This document shows positions 21,726 through 33,428 of a DNA stretch of 64,000 nt, in pieces; the first letter of the stretch is position 1, and each line of letters begins with the position of its first letter. Where the stretch lies: NCBI GenBank assembly GCA_949130495.1, contig OX422207.1, positions 786,460,384-786,524,383 on the forward strand. Direction: 5' to 3'. Both the position numbers and the translations under genes were made by a program. The stretch is from Sambucus nigra. Its lineage: Eukaryota > Streptophyta > Magnoliopsida > Dipsacales > Adoxaceae. The notes under the pieces are model-generated. The model did not search any database and was not told the DNA's origin. It saw only the letters and a list, made by a program, of their open reading frames with translations.

Positions 21726-22306
21726 AGCCTGAACTTAGTGTGAATCAATTCCACCCTCCTCATCTGGTCTTCTATCATCATCAGACATAAATATATTTTT
21801 CTGTCCCCAACAATACAGGTCATCATGACAGCTTCTTGTCTTAAAAAATTTAGGAAGATATTTTTCCCTTCCTTTTTTGGCAATTGGGGATTTATTAATA
21901 AGCAATTTCTCCCATACACATTGGAATTTGGATAAAGCCCTCCCCAAGGTTGCAGACATTGAGACTTGAGAGATTAAAGTTTAAGAGCTTTTGACAAAAC
22001 AAATTTTTTCAAAGATTACTGTGATAATCTGTCACCAAGAAAGTAATTCGAATTCATGTAAACATTGGATCCCAAAATACCATATTAACTGATTTACTTG
22101 GTGGTCAATTTGGAAACCATTATTATCTTACCGTCTTAATCATTTGTCACATACTTAATACACTTTAATGATTTAAGAGAGAATCACGGATTCATGAAAA
22201 CATTGGATCCCTCTCTTGTGATGCATAATTTCATCATCAGTTGCGAGAATACAAGTTGTTATAGTTCTTACTAATTATCAATTCAAGGTTTACCACATAT
22301 TATGTA
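21726..22306. other. Intronic sequence, nothing recognised
   Basis: No defensible gene. Two similar stretches around cattggatcc (about 22060-22072 and 22200-22211) are the only repeats noticed. Confidence 0.4.
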
Positions 22307-22557
22307 CTCCCTCCATCCCAATTAATAGTCCTTTTTTTGTCTGTCCTGAATTAATAGTCCATTTTCTGAAAATAGTATATAGAACTGAGTGAAATTACAA
22401 AGTTACCCATCCCACCAATACCAATGGGAGAGAGCAATAATCCAAGTGCACATGTTGCATTGTAAAGGCATTCATAATTCTTAGGAGGATAAATATAGAG
22501 AAGTGAAATATTACCTTAATGTTTGACTTTCAAACGACGACTGTTAATTTGGGAGTT
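22307..22557. mobile_element. Stowaway-like (Tc1/mariner) MITE remnant
   Basis: It begins CTCCCTCCATCCCAATTAAT right after a TA, the hallmark Stowaway terminus. The right end, inverted, reads AACTCCCAAATTAACAGTC next to TA, so it has lost several bases of the terminal repeat but keeps the subterminal match. About 250 bp, non-coding. Confidence 0.7.
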
Positions 22558-22773
22558 TATGATTATCAGCTCTATTTTTTTAATTAAAACTGGGATTTTC
22601 CGTGAAACATCCTAATCACATTTGTTGTTTTGGCATTCTAAATTGATGAGACCAAGATATTTTTGAATGATTGTCTTTTGGCTAATGTTCAGTAATTTCA
22701 TTACTTGAAAAAAAAAAATAACAAATGACTGACTACTGCATCATTTTACTATCATTTGTTCTGATCAACTTAG

Positions 22774-22833
22774 GTGTACCTGGTACTAGATGAGTTCATT
22801 CTTGCTGGGGAGCTGCAAGAAACAAGCAAGAAG
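22774..22833 (+). CDS. AP2S: AP-2 complex sigma subunit, penultimate exon
   Basis: Twenty codons, VYLVLDEFILAGELQETSKK, continue the AP-2 sigma sequence in phase 0 from the exon at 8747-8920. The acceptor is caacttag/GTG and the donor AAG/gtacat. They form the helical C-terminal part of the longin-like fold. No stop or mismatch to the conserved pattern was seen. Confidence 0.93.
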
Positions 22834-23631
22834 GTACATATTGTTTCTGAACACTATATAGTATTATGCTTGTGTGTGAAAACCCTAAGGCCTCTTTAGT
22901 TGTGGGAAATTATTTTTATTTTCTGTTTTTCTCTACATCTTTTGTTTCTATTTCCTATAGAAAATTAGAAAACGCGTTGAATTATTTAAAATAAAGCCCG
23001 CATATCTCTCTTTTTCCACAAACACCGCCGTCCCTGCTACCAGTATCCCCTACCACCCCCACCACCTTGACCACACTACCACCGCCACACAACAATTATG
23101 CCGGTGGTGGTGGTGGATGGGAAGATGCGTTGGTTGTAAATTCAAAAGTAGATTTTGATAGAATAATTTTTTTGAAAACATTCTTATTGTGTTTTCAAAT
23201 ATTCTGGAATTTGGATAACTAGAAAAGCAGAATTGAGATTTCTAAAATGAAAAAATATATTTTTGAACATGTTATCTATTTTTTGTTTCCTACAGGCTTT
23301 TTTTCTTCTAGATAATTTTCCCCACAAATAAACGACCGAATTAGAATTTTTTGCCATTTTTCATGCGCCCAAATTATGGGTTACAAAATTTTGCCACTAG
23401 TGTTTGCTTGTCTATTATTTCACTGGTACAACATTGTTAGCACAATGTTGTACATGGTTGTCCAATTTCGGTCTTAATTTACCATTGCCTTGGTCATCTT
23501 TGGTGTAATGTATGGTGAAAACATTAGATTACCACCATATCTTATCCATTGGCTACAACTTTTTCCCAGTTTCACAAACGGCTTTGTTTTTTTTTAGAAT
23601 TAATATATTTCACTTTGATTTATTTTTGCAG

Positions 23632-23673
23632 GCAATTATAGAGAGAATGGGTGAGTTAGAAAAGCTGGAGTGA
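23632..23673 (+). CDS. AP2S: AP-2 complex sigma subunit, last exon
   Basis: Thirteen codons, AIIERMGELEKLE, plus TGA complete the protein. The acceptor is a strong tatttttgcag. The preceding intron (22834-23631) is 798 bp. The end EKLE-stop is at the expected length of the family, so this is the true C-terminus. With the other two exons it gives 91 codons, all conserved, so the gene is probably functional despite the transposon load in its introns. Confidence 0.93.
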   Translation, partial: AIIERMGELEKLE

Positions 23674-23830
23674 AGATTTATTTGGCAGCCAAAGTATTTA
23701 TGAACTCAAGTGTGATTTGATTGTAAAGCCAAACTGCTGTTAATTCTGTTATACCCAAGTGTATTTGGGTGTTTGATGTGCATAAACGTATGAGAACAAG
23801 TTGTGTAAGAGGATGTAATTCTTTTCCACT
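23674..23830 (+). other. AP2S: Probable 3' UTR of AP2S
   Basis: T/A-rich non-coding sequence after the stop, with tgtaat and tgtaaga-type words that could serve as plant poly(A) signals near 23800-23825. The end is not precise. Confidence 0.45.
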
Positions 23831-24292
23831 TCATTACGGTTAGTTGATCTTAAGCCCGGGAGTGTTACGCCATTTTTGGACTTGAGAAACTGTATAACAA
23901 AACATGCTAGAATTGATAAACTATACAAAATTTGGTTTGTATTTTATTGGAATTTGAAGTAAAAAATCTGAATCAGAAAAATATAGTATTTATTGCCTAA
24001 ATAAAACATTGAATATTGTATTTAGTCTACTTAGGATTTGTACTTCGTCATTTGTATGGTATTGACCCCTTAACTACTTTTTCCATTGATTGGTTCTATA
24101 ACTATGAGACTCAGTGTCCGTTTGATAGAAAACTCGAAAAATGCAAATGATTCTACGACATTTGATTCTAGGGCAAACGATTTCAAGGCAAATGAATATT
24201 TTTCAACATGTATCCGTTTGATAGAAGTTGGAAAATCATCAATTTTTCATATTTTCTATCAAAATAGATATATATGTGAAAAATTTATTTAC
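23831..24292. other. Intergenic, no gene seen
   Basis: The stretch 24105-24250 repeats ccgtttgatagaa twice. It resembles sequence near 60590-60680 (inverted ctatcaaacggac), suggesting an unlisted dispersed repeat. Confidence 0.35.
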
Positions 24293-24873
24293 GGAATATA
24301 TGTATACCCTCTCTTGTAGGGCATCCTTATGATGCAATGTACATACCATTTTTTTAAAATAGTAAAAAAATAATTTTTTTGACGAAATTTTATGAATATG
24401 ATCTTCACGGCGAAGATCATTTTCAATTTTTTTTTATAAAAAAAATTCAATAAAAAAATCGTTGAGATGAGTTGATATGTAAAAAAGTGGTATAAATATG
24501 CATTTTTGACTGTTGAAATGTTGACGATCATTTCACCCACTTTTTGATTGAATTTTTTGATGAAACTTTATGGATATGATCTCGATAGTGAGAAGATCAT
24601 ATTCATGAAGTTTCATAAAAAAATTCAATCAATAAAGCGGCTGGCGCCGACCTAACATTTCAACGGTTGAAAATGTATATTTATACTATTTGTTTACATA
24701 TGACCTCACCTCAACGATTTTTTTATTGAATTTTTTGGCGAAAAAAATTGGAGATGATCTTCTCACCTTTGAGATAATATCCATGAAGTTTCATAAAAAA
24801 ACTCATTTTTTTACTATTTAAAAAAAATGGTATGTACCGGGGTCTGCACCATAAGGAGTCTTTACAGGAGACT

Positions 24874-24885
<12 letters not shown>
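24293..24885. mobile_element. Large foldback element 1
   Basis: Arms over 100 bp pair. The left arm has tccttatgatgcaatgtaca then taccattttt; the right arm, inverted, has tccttatggtgcag and then gtacataccatttt. Both are followed by matching atagtaaaaaaat and tgaa.tt.atg.atat blocks. The right edge runs into a (TA)n tract (24879-24922). Non-coding. Confidence 0.7.
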
Positions 24886-25659
<774 letters not shown>

Positions 25660-25664
<5 letters not shown>

Positions 25665-27483
25665 GGGGGGTGTTTTACTGTTCCAAAAAATCAACGGTTG
25701 AGAATGAATTTTTTGGGATGATCTAAGGGTGTGGGATTGTGCCACGTAAGATTGTAAAAATTGTGACATGGAAAGTTGGACAAAACACGGTTAAACCCAC
25801 AAACCAAACCCTACTATCCCCCGTCTCCCTCTCATTCAGCTTCTTCCATTTCTCTACCCCTCCAAAATTCGAAATCCCTCATCACTCTCACACTCCCTCT
25901 ACGGGCTGCCTCCCTCTCCGCTTCCTTCCACACTCCAGTTCCGACGACTCAACCACAGTTCCTCACCGGATACAACCACGGTTTCTTCATCGGATCTTCA
26001 CCGGTCACGGATCTTCACCCCGGATCTGGCCACGGTTCTACACTGGCTCATCAGCGGCCACGGATCTTCACCCGATCAACCAACGAATCAACCCACCCGA
26101 TCAACCAACGAATCACCGGATACGACCACGTTTTTTCATCGGATTTCACTGGATTTCATCGGGTTTCACCTGATCTTCCCTGGTATTCCAGGTATTTTAC
26201 TAATCATTTGATTTTTGTTGGTTTTGTTTGATCTGTAGAGATTATGAAATTTCCAGCCACGTTTTTTTACCAGATTTCATCGGATTTCACCCGATCTTCA
26301 CTGGTATTCCAAGTATTTTACTAATCATTTGATTTTTATTGGTTTTGTTTGATATGTAGAGATCATGAGATTTTTATTTTCCTTTTTAATATCATTTTTG
26401 TTTTCGTTTTCATTTTTGCGGTCTGAATAATTTCTTTTACGGTTGCAACCGTAAAAGATTTTTGTTGGGTGTTGTCACATTTCTGTTTTTGAAAATTTCC
26501 CCCTTTTTTGACTGATTTGTTGGTTTTGTTTGAAGATAGTTTTTTTTACATAACTTAATGAAGTTATCCACGTTTCAATGTCTGGGTTTTAGCATTTATT
26601 AGTGTAGATCTGTTTCCACATACCTAATATTTTTGATGGATTGGCTAAAGTGCTAATTTATATTGAAGATCTGTTTCCACATACCTAATATTTTTGATGG
26701 GTTTTAGCATTTATTAGTGTAGATCTGTTTCCACATACCTAAAATTTTGTTTGGAAAAAATTTAATCTAATAAAGTATCAATTATTGGACATGTATTTCA
26801 AAATCACTTATAATATTGTTATTTTGTTTGAATGATTTAAATTGGTTTTGCATTGAAAGAAAACACTCAGTCGTGAATCCAGGGAGAAGAAAGATAAGGT
26901 TTGAATGATTTCAATTTAAAATTTGTCGGGTATAAAATTATATTTTTGGTACAGTTTGGAGATCTAACCACGTTTAGGCTTCATTTTGCAGGTGTTTTTG
27001 CTTCCTATATGGGTTTGTCTTTTATTTTATGAGCTTGCACGAGTTAGAAGTTTGTCCAGTTTCTTTCTGTTTTGATAGTTAAAGGTTTTATAGTTCTATC
27101 TAGGAACATTTAGTAAAAGCAATTCAAAATATTATGTTAAGACAACTTATGTTCCGTAGGCAATTTAGTTTCTTTCTGAATTCCGTAGGCAAATCAGGTG
27201 TACATGCCAATTTTAAGGATCCATTTTTGTCTATGTTTCCATTTAACAATGGATGTGTGTATATTGCGTGTATATTCAACTCTCTACGGATATTTAGTCG
27301 TTCTTTTGTTTTTTACTTGATAACTGATATGTCGTTTCCCATCCATGATAGGATCAACCAAAGATTTGGTGTGTGAAGAGCAGTCATGACTTGGTTTCCC
27401 CGGAGATGAATCTAAAACTCACCAGACTTGATCAGGTATACATTCTCCCTCTATATTTTTAATCCCAAATCTTTAGGTATTTT
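25660..27483. other. Possible Helitron-associated sequence left of the copia array
   Basis: No recognised gene. A 144-residue frame at 25739-26173 is low-complexity (Pro, His, Ser) and unmatched. A possible exon-like frame precedes a gtatac donor at about 27436. By position this stretch could be the left half of the Helitron whose 3' end is at 39309, separated by the array at 27484; this is inference. Confidence 0.3.
26155..26375. repeat. Imperfect tandem duplication, about 120-bp unit
   Basis: The pair of stretches from tttcatcgg to gtagagat recur about 120 bp apart, sharing ggtattccaggtatttta / ggtattccaagtatttta and tttgttggttttgtttgat / tttattggttttgtttgat. Confidence 0.75.
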
Positions 27484-28657
27484 TGTAAGGACATTTTTCT
27501 CATGTCCAACATGTTACATTTATGTATGTCGTACGCTGCTACATTTGGCACGTCACCTCACGATCTCACATGACGGCCTCTATCCGAATTCCAAGAATCA
27601 AGCATTCAACATCTCCATTAATGTGTCCCACATCTGCCTCAACGACTTCACGTTCCACGATTTTAGGGACTTAATGCAAGTGGTACGCAAGAGAAGTCAA
27701 AACAGTGAAAAAGGCACGATATGGAAGTTCAAGGGCATTTTCGTAATTTTACAGCCATAGTCCGGAGGTCTGGTCAACTGGAAAGTTGAAGAGCTCGCCG
27801 CAACGAAGATAGTGGAAGAAACGGCACCTCAATCCGAGCTACGGTGAAGGAGTTATGACCTTTTGAAGTTGGAGAAAATTCCTTGAAGAATGTTGTTTTT
27901 TTTAACCCCAAACCACAGATGTACCCCAAACCGATGTACCCCAAACCGCATGAGGCACCCTAAACCGGTTTGGGGTACCTGTACGCTGGATAGAATTTCA
28001 GTGTTTTTATTTTGCAAAACTCTTCATCTGTTTTGCTATTTAAACCACCTTCGGGGGAGCAGTTTTGCAAGACTTTGGAAGACGTTTTTGAGAGTCCAAA
28101 TACCTCTAGTCTTCATATTTTTTGAGTCCCAAGACTCAAGTTTTGATTCACACAATTGCCAATCCTTTGTGAATCTTTTTGGTAACCCAAGAACACAACC
28201 TTGTGTTTGTTCAAACATTTGTGGAGAGATCTTTGCAACCGAGGGCTGCGTGTCATTGCTGAGGGAGTCTCTACAAAGTTTTATGGCTGCGTGTCATTGA
28301 GGAGTGCTGCGGTTCTTCCTTTGTTGATTGGACTGAGGTTCATGTGGGTTCGCTGCGTGTGGATTCATTGTTGATGACACCGACCGACGCTTGCGGGTAT
28401 TCGTGTGTCACTGTATTTCATTGTAATCCGTGTAAGTTGCGATTTACTTATTATAGTGAAATAAAAGGTTTTTGCCCTGCGGGAATTTTTTCCTGAAACT
28501 TGTTTCGCATACTTTATTTGTTTATGGGTTGACACACGCACCGTAGATGCATGTTTAGGGGTTGAATTTATTTGATTTAAAAGTAGACTCTAATTAAATA
28601 AGGGTTACTTGGAATCTTGCGAAATCTAATATAAATCAGTATTACACGACGTTTTCA
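27484..28657 (+). repeat. LTR 1 of the array
   Basis: TGTAAGGACATTTTTC to CACGACGTTTTCA. Has an internal accccaaaccg-type triplicated word near 27912-27985. Followed by the primer site aattggtatcagag, in which the final C of the usual match is A. Confidence 0.9.
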
Positions 28658-28771
28658 AATTGGTATCAGAGAGGGTTACGCTAATTTATTGCGTATTCCT
28701 ATTTTCCGCAAAATCGTGTGATATTGATTTTTTTTGAAAAATCAGTTTTGTGAAAAATCGCAATTTTTCGA

Positions 28772-29650
28772 ATGGAACGCCCATTTAATGAGGAGCCTAT
28801 TTTTGAAAAGATTCACGACCGTGCTGAAAATTTAAAAAGTTTGAATTTGAAACTTTGCAAAAGAATTAAAGTTTTGGAAAAAGAAAATTCTCGTTTTAAA
28901 TCCGCGATGGATCTTTTGCAAACGGTTCAAAATCAACTAGATTTTTATCGTGAAAAAGTTGTTTCCTTGGACCATGACTTTGTTTCTTTAAAATTGTCCA
29001 AGAAGGAGAGTGATGAAAGGGTCCTATTTTTAGAAAAAGAATTGGAGGACCTTAAAATTTCGATGGTTTGTGTTTGTGCCAAAGAGGAGAAAAATATTTT
29101 AGTCAATGAGTTTGTGGTACGTGAAAAGACTCTTAGGAAAAAGTTTACTTTAATTGAGGGAGAGAGAGATAAGCTTTTAGGAATTGTTGAAAATTTAAAA
29201 AAGCAATCCCTGTCTTGGGAAGAGTCTAATTTGTTGCTTGAATCAAATATTTTGAAGATGAAAAATGATTTAAACGATTCAAGTAGGTTTGATTGTGATG
29301 GTAATGGCTTATCTTGTTCTCATGCTTCTAGTGCTAAAGCCAAAACCATTATTTGTTTTAGAGGGTCAATTAATCCCAAGGACATTAGAAAAGATCACAC
29401 TTTAGGTAACATTCCTTGCGTTTACACATGTTCACATTGTGGTAGGAAAGGTCACCTCAGGAGATTTTGTTTTGATCTTGGAAGAAGTCCTAGGATGTCA
29501 AAGTCTAGTGTTACCTTGGTTCCTAAATCCCCCACACGTTGTTTCACATCTATTTGGGTTAGGAAATCACTTATGGATACACTAGATTTTAGACAAGTTG
29601 ATTCTCGTTTGCTTGCACATGATTCTTCTCTTGCCATATCATATAGATGA
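28772..29650 (+). CDS. Gag-like protein of copia-type non-autonomous element, unit 1 (292 aa)
   Basis: The ATG (MERPFNEEPIFEKIHDRAEN) is the first in frame, 115 bp after the LTR. Residues 14-170 are heptad-rich, charged and predicted coiled coil. A zinc knuckle CSHCGRKGHLRRFC occupies residues 220-233 (Cys220, Cys223, His228, Cys233). The coiled coil followed by one CCHC knuckle resembles the Gag C-terminal part of SIRE/Maximus-type Ty1/copia elements; the N-terminal capsid part seems absent. No pol follows before the next LTR at 31262. The ORF is intact and differs from unit 2 at only four residues (116, 168, 180, 195). Likely role: binding of element RNA in particles made by an autonomous partner. 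Confidence 0.8.
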   Translation: MERPFNEEPIFEKIHDRAENLKSLNLKLCKRIKVLEKENSRFKSAMDLLQTVQNQLDFYREKVVSLDHDFVSLKLSKKESDERVLFLEKELEDLKISMVCVCAKEEKNILVNEFVVREKTLRKKFTLIEGERDKLLGIVENLKKQSLSWEESNLLLESNILKMKNDLNDSSRFDCDGNGLSCSHASSAKAKTIICFRGSINPKDIRKDHTLGNIPCVYTCSHCGRKGHLRRFCFDLGRSPRMSKSSVTLVPKSPTRCFTSIWVRKSLMDTLDFRQVDSRLLAHDSSLAISYR

Positions 29651-31261
29651 TTGTGTTCGCATGTGTGTCATACGCTAGTTTTTTTTGGTTTCATGATATT
29701 TATGTTTACTAGCGTTGTGACATGTAATTTTTGTATGTTTTATTTTTTTTGAAAAATTTTGAAAAATACAAAAAGATTTTTTTTTTGATAAATTTTTTGA
29801 AAAATCCAAAAAGATTTTTGTTTTTTGTTTGCACCGTTTATGGATGAACACTTTCGATGACCGAGTCACAACATCATTTCATTGTTTTCATGTGACTATT
29901 TGATAGTGTTTTGAGACAATAGGTCAATTCATCCATGTACTTTATAATGTTTGGAGTCATTAAGATGTAATTTAGTGTTACTTCCTACATGTTTGACTCA
30001 TGTTTCCTTTATTGCACACATGCACGGATTTATTTGATTATTGTGCTTGTCTTATCACATGTTGGTTGGGTGTTTTCACTTCAATCCTGTCCTTAAAACT
30101 AACCAAGCGCGATAAATTTTTGATAAGGAAACTGTGCATATAAGAACCGTTTTGTGAGTTTGTGTGCTTTATTTAAAAAACGGGAAAGGGCTGCGAAAGG
30201 TTCATTTTGCCTTTGCGAATACTAAGCCACCGTTAAATTGGACCTAAAAAATGGAGGAATTTTATTATCCGGGGTCCAAAGAGGTTTAAAGAGCCCGAAA
30301 AAATTGAAAGGCAATAAAATGAAATTCATGCCAAATTATGGGCCATTTAGGTTTTTGCACCAATTCTCCAAAGTTTGAGAATTTAGTTTAACACCTCTAA
30401 AAGAAAATATATATGAGGGAGTTTGGTTGGAGATTTTTAACGGATTTGCACGTCCTTGAAAATGTTGAAAAAGCCCTAAATTGTTTTGGACGTTATTGGT
30501 GTGGAAATCATTTGACTTTGATTTGTTGATTTTCATAAGACGATGTCATCTAAATTCAACAAATTTTTACACCTAAGGATACCTTTGATGTTCATTCGTT
30601 AGGGGTACACATTTTCATCGTGCACATATGATTGATTGAGTTGATTTACCTATCGAATGTGTTCACACCCATTCATTCCGTTTCCATGACTTGGTTGTTT
30701 GAGTCTAAATCCATGGTGTGATTTTTGTATCATATTTTTTTAAATGGTATCTATTTTTTGTGTTTTGTATAAAAAATTGAAAAATCAAAAATAGTTTGTG
30801 TATTTTTTGAATACCGTGACACCCCGATTTTTCTTGTTTGATTCATTCTTCTTATTTGTCTATTTGGGGACATCATAAAAAAAGGGAGAAAGAATTATCT
30901 TATTCTGGGGGAGTTTGAATATTGGGGGAGTTTTTGAGATTTGACTTATGCGTTCATCATAAATTAGTATCTATGTTTGTCTCATTTCAAACTCGATACG
31001 TCACTTGGTATTTTTTCTTTATCTCATGTGTGTAAGTACTACATTGATGATCAATGAATTGCACACCCTGATGAGAAAAGATTTGAGATTTTGAAGATTG
31101 AAGATTTGAAGTTTTAAAGATTTGAAGAACAAACGATGAAGACTTATTCATTTGTATCTTTCCAGTTTTGGGTTCATGGAAGGGTAGATTTGTATAGGCA
31201 ATTTTGTTATTTGATAATTCGGATTTTTATGTATGTACCGGCATAGACATAGGGGGAGATT
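29651..31261 (+). other. Internal non-coding region of unit 1
   Basis: About 1.6 kb of AT-rich sequence without a defensible frame, ending with gggggag repeats (30906-30935) and the purine tract agggggagat (31251-31260). An 18-bp duplication around gggggagtttgaata is present here but not in unit 2. Confidence 0.7.
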
Positions 31262-32435
31262 TGTAAGGACATTTTTCTCATGTCCAACATGTTACATTTA
31301 TGTATGTCGTACGCCGCTACATTTGGCACGTCACCTCACGATCTCACATGACGACCTCTATCCGAATTCCAAGAATCAAGCATTAAACATCTCCATTAAT
31401 GTGTCCCACATCTGCCTCAATGACTTCAAGTTCCACGATTTTAGGGACTTAATGCAAGTGGTACGCAAGAGAAGTCAAAACAGTGAAAAAGGCACGATAT
31501 GGAAGTTCAAGGGCATTTTCGTAATTTTACAGCCATATTCCGGAGGTCTGGTCAACTGAAAAGTTGAAGAACTCGCCGTAACGAAGATACTGGAAGAAAC
31601 GACATCTCAATCCGAGCTACGGTGAAGGAGTTATGACCTTTTGAAGTTGGAGAAAATTCCTTGAAGAATGCTGTTTTTTTTTAACCCCAAACCACAGATG
31701 TACCCCAAACCGATGTACCCCAAACCGCATGAGGTACCCCAAACCGGTTCGGGGTACCTGTACGCTGGATAGAATTTCAGTGTTTTTATTTTGCAAAACT
31801 CTTCATCTGTTTTGCTATTTAAACCACATTCGGGGGAGCAGTTTTGCAAGACTTTGGAAGACGTTTTTGAGAGTCCAAATACCTCTAGTCTTCATATTTT
31901 TTGAGTCTCAAGACTCAAGTTTTGATTCACACAATTGCCAATCCTTTGTGAATCTTTTTGGTAACCCAAGAACACAACCTTGTGTTTGTTCAAACCTTTG
32001 TGGAGAGATCTTTGCAACCGAGGGCTGCGTGTCATTGCTGAGGGAGTCTCTACAAAGTTTTATGGCTGCGTGTCATTGAGGAGTACTGCGGTTCTTCCTT
32101 TGTTGATTGGACTGAGATTCATGTGGGTTCGCTGCATGTGGATTCATTGCTGACGACACCGACCGACGCCTGCGGGTATTCGTGTGTCACTGTATTTCAT
32201 TGTAATCCGTGTAAGTTGCGATTTACTTATTATAGTGAAATAAAAGGTTTTGCCCTGCGGGGATTTTTTCCTGAAACTTGTTTCGCATACTTTATTTGTT
32301 TATGGGTTGACACACGCACCGTAGATGCATGTTTAGGGGTTGAATTTATTTGATTTTAAAGTAGACTCTAATTAAATAAGGGCTACTTGGAATCTTGCGA
32401 AATCTAATATAAATCAGTATTACACGACGTTTTCA
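31262..32435 (+). repeat. LTR 2 of the array, shared by both units
   Basis: Same ends and length as LTR 1. It serves as 3' LTR of unit 1 and 5' LTR of unit 2. Followed by the canonical primer site ttggtatcagagc (32438-32450). Confidence 0.9.
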
Positions 32436-32549
32436 AATTGGTATCAGAGCGGGTTACGCTAATTTATTGCGTATTCCTATTTTCCGCAAAATCGTGTGAT
32501 ATAGATTTTTTTTGAAAAATCAGTTTTGTGAAAAATCGCAATTTTTCGA

Positions 32550-33428
32550 ATGGAACGCCCATTTAATGAGGAGCCTATTTTTGAAAAGATTCACGACCGT
32601 GCTGAAAATTTAAAAAGTTTGAATTTGAAACTTTGCAAAAGAATTAAAGTTTTGGAAAAAGAAAATTCTCGTTTTAAATCCGCGATGGATCTTTTGCAAA
32701 CGGTTCAAAATCAACTAGATTTTTATCGTGAAAAAGTTGTTTCCTTGGACCATGACTTTGTTTCTTTAAAATTGTCCAAGAAGGAGAGTGATGAAAGGGT
32801 CCTATTTTTAGAAAAAGAATTGGAGGACCTTAAAATTTCGATGGTTTGTGTTTGTGCCAAAGAGGAGAAAAATATTTTAGTCAATGAGTTTGTAGCACGT
32901 GAAAAGACTCTTAGGAAAAAGTTTACTTTAATTGAGGGAGAGAGAGATAAGCTTTTAGGAATTGTTGAAAATTTGAAAAAGCAATCCCTGTCTTGGGAAG
33001 AGTCTAATTTGTTGCTTGAATCAAATATTTTGAAGATGAAAAATGATTTAAAAGATTCAAGTAGGTTTGATTGTGATGGTAATGGCTCATCTTGTTCTCA
33101 TGCTTCTAGTGCTAAAGCCAAAACCATTATTTATTTTAGAGGGTCAATTAATCCCAAGGACATTAGAAAAGATCACACTTTAGGTAACATTCCTTGCGTT
33201 TACACATGTTCACATTGTGGTAGGAAAGGTCACCTCAGGAGATTTTGTTTTGATCTTGGAAGAAGTCCTAGGATGTCGAAGTCTAGTGTTACCTTGGTTC
33301 CTAAATCCCCCACACGTTGTTTCACATCTATTTGGGTTAGGAAATCACTTATGGATACACTAGATTTTAGACAAGTTGATTCTCGTTTGCTTGCACATGA
33401 TTCTTCTCTTGCCATATCATATAGATGA
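32550..33428 (+). CDS. Gag-like protein of copia-type non-autonomous element, unit 2 (292 aa)
   Basis: Same length and organisation as 28772-29650: coiled coil to about residue 170 and a CCHC zinc knuckle at residues 220-233. Differences from unit 1 are Ala for Val at 116, Lys for Asn at 168, Ser for Leu at 180 and Tyr for Cys at 195; none touches the knuckle. Keeping two intact copies while the surrounding elements are full of stops implies a recent origin of the array or some constraint. No protease, RT or integrase follows. Confidence 0.8.
   Translation: MERPFNEEPIFEKIHDRAENLKSLNLKLCKRIKVLEKENSRFKSAMDLLQTVQNQLDFYREKVVSLDHDFVSLKLSKKESDERVLFLEKELEDLKISMVCVCAKEEKNILVNEFVAREKTLRKKFTLIEGERDKLLGIVENLKKQSLSWEESNLLLESNILKMKNDLKDSSRFDCDGNGSSCSHASSAKAKTIIYFRGSINPKDIRKDHTLGNIPCVYTCSHCGRKGHLRRFCFDLGRSPRMSKSSVTLVPKSPTRCFTSIWVRKSLMDTLDFRQVDSRLLAHDSSLAISYR

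Larger units (their letters stand above)
8921..22773 (+). other. AP2S: 13.85-kb AP2S intron packed with transposons
   Basis: The donor gtgcga at 8921 and the acceptor acttag at 22771-22773 join FNFHK directly to VYLVLDEF, exactly as in the AP-2 sigma protein. The intron contains hAT MITEs, LTR-element debris, two minus-strand LTR elements, a nested TR-GAG, SINEs and a Stowaway-like MITE, each listed separately. The stretch 8921-9834 shows no gene or recognisable repeat. Confidence 0.85.

Noticed and set aside
24086..24319. 77-residue frame after AP2S as a small gene
   Set aside because: Derived from a dispersed repeat also traced near 60600; no domain or conservation evidence.
25739..26231. 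Overlapping 144- and 151-residue Ser/Pro/His-rich frames
   Set aside because: Low complexity in two overlapping frames, no recognisable domain, no supporting context.
27428..27760. Frames in the array LTRs (and equivalents at 31233 and 34954; also 27890, 31729, 35420)
   Set aside because: They lie in LTR sequence, differ by frameshift between the copies and match no domain.
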